Below, one piece after another: positions 34,022 to 42,214 of a stretch of 64,000 bases of DNA. The stretch lies in assembly GCA_048526005.1 (NCBI GenBank), contig DBFVEH010000005.1:35064-99063 (forward strand), written 5' to 3'. The position numbers and the translations under genes are program-made. Position 1 is the first letter of the stretch. Each line of letters starts with the position of its first letter. Source of the stretch: QALR01 sp900552255. Lineage in GTDB: Bacteria > Bacillota > Clostridia > Oscillospirales > CAG-272. Under the pieces are notes generated by a model. That model searched no databases, was not told the DNA's origin, and was given only the letters and a program-made list of their open reading frames with translations.

Positions 34022-34963
34022 AGAGGAAAGCATACGGCTTCTCCCTTTACAAAGGAGAAAGATATGTGCTTTTCTCACTGAGGAGAAAAGCACCAAAAGA
34101 CTCACCGAGACTCCAGTCTCGGACTCTCATGCTTCTGCTGGGGAGCGCATACCCACGGCTCCCAACAGACGGAACCGCGCACCTGCGTGCGCTCTCCGTC
34201 ATTCGCCGTGCGGGAAGTGATTGCCGCTGGGAAGTCTGCGCCCGCGGGCGCAAGGCGCGCGCCGTGTGAGCGCCACCCGGTATGATATCGACGAATCGGC
34301 GGCGATTGACGGATCACGCGAGCTTCGCGAGCGTGGATGCCGTCTTTTATAGCCGCCACCGAACCGCTGCTGGCCGCACAAACGATCGAACGGAACGTTC
34401 GCGGCTTCTTTTCGTTCTTTTCTTGTCCGAACAAGAAAAGGACACGTTTCTCTTTTCCAAAGGAGAATAATCCGTGCTTTTCTCAGTGAGGAGAAAAGCA
34501 CCAAAAGACTCATTGAGGCTATCGCCTCAAACTCCCATTCATCTGCTAAGAAGTGTATACCCACGGCTCGAAAGGTGTTGCAGTGCTCGCGGAGCTCGCA
34601 CAGGCCACCAGTATAAACCGGGAAGCGATCTATACCCTTTTAAAACGTAGTGCCAAAATTAATTGCATCACAATGCAATGCTCCGCATTGCAGGGCAACG
34701 CCGTGCGGAGGGATTTGTGCCGCTGGGAAGCCTGCGCCCGCAGGCGCAAGGCGCGCGCCGTGTGAGCGCCTCCCGGTATGATATCGACGAATCGGCGGCG
34801 ATTGACGGATCACGCGAGCCCTGCGAGCGTGGATGCCGTCTTGCATAGCCGCCACCGAACCGCTGCCGGCCGCACAAACGATCGAACGGTACGTTCGCAG
34901 TTCTTTTGCTGCTTTTCTTTCTGTAAAGAAAAGCATACGTTCTCTCCTTTCCAAAGGAGAGAA
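34022..34963 (+). repeat. Hairpin-rich intergenic repeat locus A (two tandem units)
   Basis: Unit A1 spans 34039-34467 and unit A2 34448-34963; they share the palindrome at 34448-34467. Each unit runs: CTCCTTT-type palindrome; an 11-bp GTGCTTTTCTC / GAGAAAAGCAC hairpin (34066-34093; 34474-34501); a 7-bp hairpin (CCGAGAC / GTCTCGG at 34105-34122; TTGAGGC / GCCTCAA at 34513-34530); a GC-rich middle; CGAACG-nnn-CGTTCG (34387-34401; 34883-34897); a CTTTTCTT-type hairpin; and the next palindrome. No convincing protein is encoded. It fills the space between the GH95 gene and uvrB. Confidence 0.85.
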
Positions 34964-35006
34964 TTTTTTCTGGAAGAAAATTTTAGAAAACATTTGTTTT
35001 TTTGTG

Positions 35007-35035
35007 TTGAAAAATAAAATCGGATATGCTATACT
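35007..35035 (+). promoter_or_regulatory. Promoter of uvrB-uvrA
   Basis: TTGAAA at 35007-35012, a 17-base spacer and TATACT at 35030-35035, placed 44 bases after the last repeat palindrome. Transcription would start near 35043. Confidence 0.75.
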
Positions 35036-35081
35036 AATAAAAGCATATGTTTTTGCTATACCGGATTTTCGGAAAACGGAG

Positions 35082-37046
35082 GTGACGGATACGGATCGCT
35101 TCAAGCTCATATCTCCTTATGCGCCGACCGGCGATCAGCCGGAAGCGATCGAAGCGCTCACGCGCGGCGTTCTGCGCGGCGACCGCGAACAGTCGCTTGT
35201 CGGCGTCACCGGCTCCGGAAAAACATTCACCATGGCGAATATCATCGCGAACTGCAACCGCCCGACGCTTGTGCTTGCGCACAATAAGACGCTGGCGGCG
35301 CAGCTTTGCTCGGAATTCCGCGAGTTTTTTCCGGAAAATGCCGTTGAATATTTTGTCAGCTATTATGATTATTACCAGCCGGAGGCCTACATTCCCGGCC
35401 GGGACTTATATATTGAAAAGGATTCCTCCATCAACGATGAGATCGACAGGCTCCGCCACAGCGCGACCTCCGCTTTGTTTGAAAGACGGGACGTGATCAT
35501 CGTTTCGAGCGTGTCCTGCATCTATTCGCTCGGAGACCCCGAGGAATATCAGAAGCTCGTTCTGGCGCTGCGTCCCGGCATGCGGATTTCCATTGACGAG
35601 CTTTCGCGCCGGCTCATTTCCATCAGCTATAACCGGAACGACATCGCGCTTGAACGCGACAATTTCCGTATTCGCGGGGACATCGTCGATATTATGCCGG
35701 CCTCGGGCAAAACGGCAGTTCGTGTGGAATTTTTCGGCGACGAGATCGACAGACTTTGTGAAATCAACACGGTGACGGGCGAAATCATCGGGCTTATGAC
35801 CTATGCCGCGATCTATCCGGCGTCGCATTATGCGACCTCGGATGAAAAAAAGGAGGCGGCGATCCGCGAGATCGAATGCGAGCTTATGGAGCGCGTCGAA
35901 TATTTCAAGGCGAACGGCCAGCTGCTCGAAGCGCAGCGCATTTCGGAACGGACGAAGTACGATATGGAGATGCTGCGCGAGGTGGGTTTCTGCTCCGGCG
36001 TCGAGAATTATTCCCGCGTCCTTTCGGGACGCGCCGCCGGCTCCACGCCGTATACGCTGCTCGATTATTTCCCTCGGGATTTTCTCCTGTTTGTGGACGA
36101 ATCCCATGTCACGCTCCCTCAGGTGCGCGGCATGAGCGGCGGCGACTATGCGAGGAAGAAAAACCTCGTCGATTACGGCTTCCGTCTGCCGTCCGCCTTT
36201 GACAACCGGCCGCTTTTCTTCCCGGAATTTGAGAGCAAGCTGAATCAAGTGATCTATGTCAGCGCGACGCCCGGCGATTATGAAAGAGAACATTCCACAG
36301 CGCTTGTCGAGCAGATCATCCGTCCGACCGGGCTTGTCGACCCGAAGGTCGAGATCCGCCCCGTAAAGGGACAGATCGACGATCTGATGGGGGAGATCCG
36401 CATCCGTGCCGAACGCGGTGAGCGCGTGCTTGTGACGACGCTGACCAAAAAGATGGCGGAGGATATCTGCGAATATCTCGAAATGAATCTTATCAAGGTG
36501 CGATACATCCACCACAATGTGGAGACCATGGAGCGTCAGGAGCTCATCCGCGACCTGCGGCTCGGCGTTTTCGACGTTTTGGTGGGAATCAATCTGTTAA
36601 GGGAAGGACTGGACATCCCGGAGGTGTCGCTCGTCGCGATTCTCGACGCCGATAAAGAGGGCTTTCTGCGCTCGGAGACCTCGCTCATTCAGACCATCGG
36701 CCGCGCGGCGAGAAACGCGGACGGCACGGTCATCATGTACGCCGACACCGTGACGGGCTCGATGGCGCGCGCCATTGCCGAGACCGAACGGCGTCGCAAA
36801 ATCCAGACCGAGTACAACGAGGCGCACGGCATCGTGCCGGAAACCATCAAAAAGGATGTGCGCGCGGTCATCGAGATTACGTCCCGCGACGATATCGCGA
36901 AGGCGGAAAAGAACAAGAAGCTGACAAAAAAGCAAAAGGAATCGCTCATCGAGCAGCTGACAAAGGAAATGAAAGACGCCGCCGCCCTGCTGGATTTCGA
37001 GCGGGCGGCCTACCTGCGCGATTCCATTGCGAAGCTGAAAAAATAA
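35082..37046 (+). CDS. uvrB: UvrABC excinuclease subunit B
   Basis: A 654-residue damage-verifying helicase. The start is uncertain: GTG 35082 is the first usable codon after the predicted transcription start, with GGAAAACGGAG right before it. The open frame upstream runs through repeat and promoter sequence. Walker A is GVTGSGKTFTM, the beta-hairpin is YYDYYQPEAYIPG and helicase motif VI is QTIGRAARN. The final ~40 residues (KEMKDAAALLDFERAAYLRD) are the UVR motif that contacts UvrC. uvrA follows after 21 bases. Confidence 0.95.
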   Translation: MTDTDRFKLISPYAPTGDQPEAIEALTRGVLRGDREQSLVGVTGSGKTFTMANIIANCNRPTLVLAHNKTLAAQLCSEFREFFPENAVEYFVSYYDYYQPEAYIPGRDLYIEKDSSINDEIDRLRHSATSALFERRDVIIVSSVSCIYSLGDPEEYQKLVLALRPGMRISIDELSRRLISISYNRNDIALERDNFRIRGDIVDIMPASGKTAVRVEFFGDEIDRLCEINTVTGEIIGLMTYAAIYPASHYATSDEKKEAAIREIECELMERVEYFKANGQLLEAQRISERTKYDMEMLREVGFCSGVENYSRVLSGRAAGSTPYTLLDYFPRDFLLFVDESHVTLPQVRGMSGGDYARKKNLVDYGFRLPSAFDNRPLFFPEFESKLNQVIYVSATPGDYEREHSTALVEQIIRPTGLVDPKVEIRPVKGQIDDLMGEIRIRAERGERVLVTTLTKKMAEDICEYLEMNLIKVRYIHHNVETMERQELIRDLRLGVFDVLVGINLLREGLDIPEVSLVAILDADKEGFLRSETSLIQTIGRAARNADGTVIMYADTVTGSMARAIAETERRRKIQTEYNEAHGIVPETIKKDVRAVIEITSRDDIAKAEKNKKLTKKQKESLIEQLTKEMKDAAALLDFERAAYLRDSIAKLKK

Positions 37047-37067
37047 ACTCTCCGAAAGGCAATATCC

Positions 37068-39881
37068 ATGTCGACGAAATATATCCGCATAAAAGGCGCG
37101 AGAGTGCACAACCTTAAAAATATAGACCTTGAGATCCCACGCGACAAGCTTGTGATTTTCACAGGGCTTTCCGGATCGGGAAAATCCTCGCTCGCTTTCG
37201 ATACGCTTTATGCTGAGGGACACCGGCGCTTTGTCGAATCGCTGTCGTCCTATGCGAGACAGTTCTTAGGACAGCTCGACAAGCCGGACGTCGATTTTAT
37301 CGACGGACTTTCTCCGGCGATCTCCATCGATCAAAAGACGACCTCCAAAAATCCCCGTTCCACGGTCGGCACGGTGACGGAGATTTACGACTATCTCCGT
37401 CTGCTCTATGCGAGGATCGGGATCCCGCATTGTCCCGTCTGCGGCAAGGAAATCCGGAAAATGCCGACGGACGTCATCATCGAAAAAATCATGTCGCTTG
37501 CCGAGGGGACGAAATTCATGGTCATCTCTCCGGCCGTCAGCGGCAAAAAGGGCATGCATGAAAAGGTGTTCGACGACGCACGCAGAAACGGCTATGCCCG
37601 CGTGCGCGTGGACGGCTATGTGTATGCGCTCGACGAGGTGCCGGCGCTCGATAAAAACAAGAAACACAGCATCGATATCGTGGTGGACAGGCTTGTCATG
37701 AAGCCGGATATCAGGCGCCGCCTTTCGGATTCGCTGGAAACCGCGCTCTCGCTCGGAGGCGGCGTTGCGGTCGTTTATCTGCCCGATACGGACGAGGAGA
37801 TGCGCTTTTCTCAGAATTACGCCTGCGAGGAGCACGGCGTCGCCATGACCGAGCTGGAGCCGCGCATGTTTTCTTTCAACAATCCGTTCGGCGCGTGTGA
37901 AAAATGCGCCGGCATGGGAGAAATGCAGGTCGTATCCGAGAGAAAGGTCATTCCGGACGCCTCGCTTTCCCTGCGCGGCGGCGCGATCGCCGTCAACGGC
38001 TTCAAGAGCATGGAGGAGGAGAGCTGGAACGCGCCGCTGATCGAGGCGGTGGGAAAGGAATACGGCTTTACGCTCGATATGCCGCTCTGCGAATATTCGG
38101 AGGAGGCGATGCACGCGCTTCTGCGCGGCACGGGCTCCAAGCGGTATCATGTCGTCCGTTATTTCGGCGGCGAGGGACGGGAGACCTATTCCGCGTGGAA
38201 TGGAATCTTAAATATCATTGAGACGCGCATCACCCAGTCCGGCAATGAATACTACAACGAATTTATGGATTTTACGCCCTGTCCCGCCTGCCACGGGAAA
38301 CGGCTGTCGCCCGAAACGCTTTCTGTGACGGTCGGAGGGCTCAATATTTACGAGCTTTGCTCGCTCAACGTGACGCGCGAGCTTGCATTTTTCGATCAGC
38401 TTGAGCTTGACGCGACGGAAGCGCAGATCGCAAAGGAAATTTTAAAGGAGATCCGCGCGCGTCTGGGCTTTCTCCAAAGCGTGGGACTTGATTATCTGAC
38501 GCTGTGGCGGAAGGCGGGGACGCTTTCCGGCGGCGAGGCGCAGCGCATCCGGCTGGCGACGCAGATCGGCTCCTCGCTTGTGGGCGTCATGTATATTCTC
38601 GACGAGCCGAGCATCGGACTTCATCAGCGCGACAATTCCAAGCTCATTGACACTTTGAAGCGGCTGCGCGACACGGGAAACACCGTCGTCGTGGTCGAGC
38701 ATGACGAGGAAACCATGCTCGCTTCGGATTATATCGTGGATATCGGTCCCGGAGCAGGAATCCACGGCGGCGAGGTCATCGCCGCCGGCACGCCGCAGGA
38801 AGTGATGGCGTGCGAGCGTTCGCTGACGGGACAATATCTCTCCGGAAGAAAGAAAATCCCCGTGCCCGCGGCGCGCCGTCCCGGGAACGGGAAGATGCTG
38901 ACCATCGTCGGCGCCGCGGAAAACAATTTGAAGAACATCACGGTCGATTTTCCGCTCGGGAAATTCATCTGTGTCACGGGCGTTTCCGGATCGGGGAAAT
39001 CCTCGCTTGTGAACGCTGTGCTGCTGCAGGAGCTTGCGCGCAAGCTCAACCGTGCGACGACCTATCCCGGCAAATTCGAGCGGATCGTGGGAATCGAGAA
39101 CCTCGATAAGGTCGTTTCGATCGACCAAAGCCCGATCGGGCGAACGCCGCGCTCGAATCCCGCGACCTATACGGGACTTTTTACCGATATCCGCGAGCTT
39201 TTCGCCATGACGCCGGACGCCAAGGCGCGCGGCTATACCGCCGGACGGTTTTCCTTTAACATCAAGGGAGGGCGCTGCGAGATGTGCGAGGGCGACGGCG
39301 TGCGCTGCATTGAAATGCACTTCCTGCCGGATGTCTACGTCACCTGCGACACCTGTCACGGGAAGCGCTATAATCATGACACCCTTGAGGTAAAATATAA
39401 AGGAAAAAATATTTTCGACGTGCTTGATATGACCGTAGAGGAGGGACTTTCTTTCTTTGAGAACCATCCGAAGATCGCAAGAAAGCTGCAAACGCTTTAC
39501 GACGTCGGCCTCGGCTATATCAAGATCGGACAATCCTCGACGACGCTTTCCGGCGGCGAAGCGCAGCGGGTAAAGCTCGCGACGGAGCTTTCGCGCCGCG
39601 GCACGGGCAAGACGATCTATATCCTCGACGAGCCGACAACGGGACTGCATACGGACGATGTGGCAAAGCTGCTCGTCGTTTTGAACCGGCTTTGCGAGAA
39701 CGGGAACACCGTGCTCGTCATCGAACACAATCTCGACGTCATCAAGACGGCAGACCACATCATCGACCTCGGTCCCGAGGGAGGAGACGGCGGCGGAACC
39801 GTTGTCGTCACCGGTACGCCGGAAGAGGTCGCCGCCTGCGAGAGGTCTTATACGGGACAGTATTTGAAGAAGATTTTGTAA
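37068..39881 (+). CDS. uvrA: UvrABC excinuclease subunit A
   Basis: A 937-residue ABC-type damage sensor with two ATPase modules: Walker A FTGLSGSGKSSLAF (near 31) and VTGVSGSGKSSLVN (near 640). The signatures are TLSGGEAQRIRLATQIGS and TLSGGEAQRVKLATELS, each followed by ILDEPS/ILDEPT. Zinc modules are CPVCGKEI..., CEKCAGMG and CEMCEGDGVRC...CDTCHGKRY. Length is standard. It forms the nucleotide-excision repair operon with uvrB; uvrC is not in the window. Confidence 0.98.
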   Translation: MSTKYIRIKGARVHNLKNIDLEIPRDKLVIFTGLSGSGKSSLAFDTLYAEGHRRFVESLSSYARQFLGQLDKPDVDFIDGLSPAISIDQKTTSKNPRSTVGTVTEIYDYLRLLYARIGIPHCPVCGKEIRKMPTDVIIEKIMSLAEGTKFMVISPAVSGKKGMHEKVFDDARRNGYARVRVDGYVYALDEVPALDKNKKHSIDIVVDRLVMKPDIRRRLSDSLETALSLGGGVAVVYLPDTDEEMRFSQNYACEEHGVAMTELEPRMFSFNNPFGACEKCAGMGEMQVVSERKVIPDASLSLRGGAIAVNGFKSMEEESWNAPLIEAVGKEYGFTLDMPLCEYSEEAMHALLRGTGSKRYHVVRYFGGEGRETYSAWNGILNIIETRITQSGNEYYNEFMDFTPCPACHGKRLSPETLSVTVGGLNIYELCSLNVTRELAFFDQLELDATEAQIAKEILKEIRARLGFLQSVGLDYLTLWRKAGTLSGGEAQRIRLATQIGSSLVGVMYILDEPSIGLHQRDNSKLIDTLKRLRDTGNTVVVVEHDEETMLASDYIVDIGPGAGIHGGEVIAAGTPQEVMACERSLTGQYLSGRKKIPVPAARRPGNGKMLTIVGAAENNLKNITVDFPLGKFICVTGVSGSGKSSLVNAVLLQELARKLNRATTYPGKFERIVGIENLDKVVSIDQSPIGRTPRSNPATYTGLFTDIRELFAMTPDAKARGYTAGRFSFNIKGGRCEMCEGDGVRCIEMHFLPDVYVTCDTCHGKRYNHDTLEVKYKGKNIFDVLDMTVEEGLSFFENHPKIARKLQTLYDVGLGYIKIGQSSTTLSGGEAQRVKLATELSRRGTGKTIYILDEPTTGLHTDDVAKLLVVLNRLCENGNTVLVIEHNLDVIKTADHIIDLGPEGGDGGGTVVVTGTPEEVAACERSYTGQYLKKIL

Positions 39882-40026
39882 TATAAGGCGCTCTTTTTTA
39901 ATAAAATATAAAGAATGTTCACATTTTTTCCATACCAGTGACATTAAAAATTGTTATACTAAGCTTAATTTAAGAGGATTCCAGTTTCAAGGATTTTCAC
40001 ATCAACCTTCGGAGGATAAAGAGGAC

Positions 40027-42063
40027 ATGAAGGGAAACACAAAGACGATTATTCTGTATGTCGTCCTGATCGCAGGACTGATTTTGGCGTCGCTCAGCCT
40101 GCTTAGCGGAAAGAGCAGCACAGAAGAGATCACATACGGCAAGGTCATCGAAATGTTCCGCGACAACAAGGTGACGGAATTCAGCATCAATTCCAATAAC
40201 CTTTTGACGATCAAAACGACAGAAATAGGGGAAAACGGTAAGCCGAAGAGTTATCAATTCCGCCTGCGGGATCTGTACCTGTTTTACAGTGATGTCGATG
40301 TTTACATCGACGCGCAGCTCGCGCTTCCCGCGGAGGAAAGAACCCTTATCATCGAAAACTGTGATTTGGAGGCGCCTAAGCAAACTTCTTGGATCGTCTC
40401 CCTGCTTCCGTATCTGATCATTCTCGTGATCGGCGTGGCGTTTTGGTTCTATATGGCAAATAAGCTGTCCGATGGGGAACGCAAGATGACCGCCTTCAGC
40501 AGGGCGCGCGTCAAGGTCCCGAATCGAGACAAAACACGGGTATATTTCAGCGATGTCGCCGGTGCGGACGAGGAAAAAGAGGAGCTGCGGGAGGTCGTCG
40601 AATATCTGCGCGATCCTACAAAATATCGCAAGCTCGGCGCGAAGATCCCGCGCGGCGTTCTGCTGGTAGGCCCTCCCGGAACGGGTAAAACGTTGCTTGC
40701 AAAGGCGACTGCCGGCGAGGCGGACGTTCCGTTTTTCTCGATATCCGGTTCGGATTTCGTCGAGATGTACGTCGGCGTCGGCGCTTCCCGCGTGCGCGAC
40801 CTGTTTGAAACGGCGAAGAAAGCGCCCGCGAGCATCATCTTTATCGATGAGATCGATGCGGTCGGCCGTCGCCGCGGCACGGGACTCGGCGGCGGACATG
40901 ACGAAAGGGAACAGACGCTCAATCAGCTGCTTGTGGAGATGGACGGCTTCGGCGGACATGACGGCGTCATCGTGATTGCCGCGACCAACCGTCCCGACAT
41001 TCTCGATCCGGCGCTTCTGCGTCCGGGACGATTTGACAGACAGATTACGGTGAACTATCCCGACATCAAGGGCAGAGAGGACATTCTGAAGGTGCACGCG
41101 AAGGGCAAGCCGTTTGAAAACGATGTGGATCTCAAAAAGATCGCGCAGACGACGGTCGGCTTTACCGGCGCGGACCTTGCAAACCTGCTCAACGAGGCCG
41201 CTCTTCTTGCGGCGAGGAAAAACAAGGCGCTCATCGGCATGGTCGATATCGAAGAATCGCTTATCAAAATCACGGTGGGCACTCAGAAGCGCAATTATAA
41301 GATCAAAGCGGAGGAAAAGCGCAAGACCGCTTATCACGAGGCGGGACACGCGATTCTCGCGTATTCTCTGCCGACGCAGGACCCGGTGCGTCAGATCTCG
41401 ATTATTCCGTCCGGCCGCGCACTTGGTTATACGCTCAATCCTCCGGTTGAGGATAAGTACAGCGTTTATAAGAATGAGTTGAAGGAGAATATCGCGATGC
41501 TGCTCGGCGGCCGCGCGGCGGAGGAAATCGTGTTCGGCGATATTTCCGGCGGCGCCTCCAACGATATTCAGAGGGCGACGCAGATCGCGCGCAAGATGGT
41601 CACGGTCTACGGCATGAGCGATGCGGTCGGCACGATCCATCTCGGCAGCGAGCACAGCGACGACGAGGTGTTCCTCGGACGCGATTTCAATTCCACGAAG
41701 GACTATTCTGAGCAGACGGCCGCCGTCATCGACGATGAGATCAAGAAGATCATCGACGAGGCGTATGCGAAGGCAAAGGATATCCTTTCCGCGAACCGCG
41801 GAAAGCTCGACTTTATCGCGCAGTTCCTTGTCGAAAACGAGATCATGGACGATGAACAGTTCAAGGCGGCGATGGAAACGGATGCCGCAATGGAGGACAT
41901 CGTGAAGATCGGCGAGGAAAAACGGCGTCGTTCCGAAGAGGAAAACAGGCTCCGTGAGGAAGCGGAAAAGGCCGCCCGCCGGCGCGATGAGGAGGAAGCC
42001 CGCCGCCGTGCGGAAACGCAGAGAACGGAGGATGGAGAAAATCCCTTCCGCCCCGGAGAATAA
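40027..42063 (+). CDS. ftsH: ATP-dependent zinc metalloprotease FtsH
   Basis: A 678-residue membrane AAA+ protease. A first helix (about 8-27), an outside domain and a second helix (about 122-142) precede the AAA module with Walker A G215-PPGTGKT, IIFIDEIDAVGRRRG and RPGRFDR. The zinc site is H437-E-A-G-H441. The last ~60 residues are a highly charged Arg/Glu helix. It degrades misassembled membrane proteins and some regulators. GGAGGATAAAGAGGAC precedes the ATG. A TTATACT box near 39955 may be its -10, but no good -35 was found. Confidence 0.97.
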   Translation: MKGNTKTIILYVVLIAGLILASLSLLSGKSSTEEITYGKVIEMFRDNKVTEFSINSNNLLTIKTTEIGENGKPKSYQFRLRDLYLFYSDVDVYIDAQLALPAEERTLIIENCDLEAPKQTSWIVSLLPYLIILVIGVAFWFYMANKLSDGERKMTAFSRARVKVPNRDKTRVYFSDVAGADEEKEELREVVEYLRDPTKYRKLGAKIPRGVLLVGPPGTGKTLLAKATAGEADVPFFSISGSDFVEMYVGVGASRVRDLFETAKKAPASIIFIDEIDAVGRRRGTGLGGGHDEREQTLNQLLVEMDGFGGHDGVIVIAATNRPDILDPALLRPGRFDRQITVNYPDIKGREDILKVHAKGKPFENDVDLKKIAQTTVGFTGADLANLLNEAALLAARKNKALIGMVDIEESLIKITVGTQKRNYKIKAEEKRKTAYHEAGHAILAYSLPTQDPVRQISIIPSGRALGYTLNPPVEDKYSVYKNELKENIAMLLGGRAAEEIVFGDISGGASNDIQRATQIARKMVTVYGMSDAVGTIHLGSEHSDDEVFLGRDFNSTKDYSEQTAAVIDDEIKKIIDEAYAKAKDILSANRGKLDFIAQFLVENEIMDDEQFKAAMETDAAMEDIVKIGEEKRRRSEEENRLREEAEKAARRRDEEEARRRAETQRTEDGENPFRPGE

Positions 42064-42074
42064 CGGAGAAAGAT

Positions 42075-42102
42075 GCCGGCTGCCTAAGCAGCCGGCGTTT
42101 TA
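42075..42102 (+). terminator. Terminator of ftsH
   Basis: GCCGGCTGC-CTAA-GCAGCCGGC followed by GTTTTATG. Confidence 0.88.
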
Positions 42103-42214
42103 TGTTGCTGAAAAATATACATTCCATTCACATGCTCTTAACAAAATTGATTTATACTGTTCCATTATACAGTTTATAAAACAAATAAAGTGATAGGAAA
42201 GGGCAGTTACTTTT

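Noticed and set aside
34022..34963. CRISPR-like array
   Set aside because: The repeated elements are hairpins of different length inside 0.4-kb units; there are no regular 25-40-base repeats with unique spacers, and no cas genes.
35406..36515. 369-codon open frame on the minus strand
   Set aside because: Antisense of uvrB; no start signal and no recognisable domain.
38442..39944. 500-codon open frame on the minus strand
   Set aside because: It is a shadow of uvrA: it lies fully within it, has Arg/His-rich composition, no ribosome site and no domain pattern.
39940..39975. Sigma-A promoter for ftsH
   Set aside because: A TATACT -10 is present, but no -35 with 16-18 spacing could be found, so it is not listed as a feature.
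42130..42185. Promoter before the ABC fusion gene
   Set aside because: Several TATAC boxes occur but none has a -35 at the right distance.
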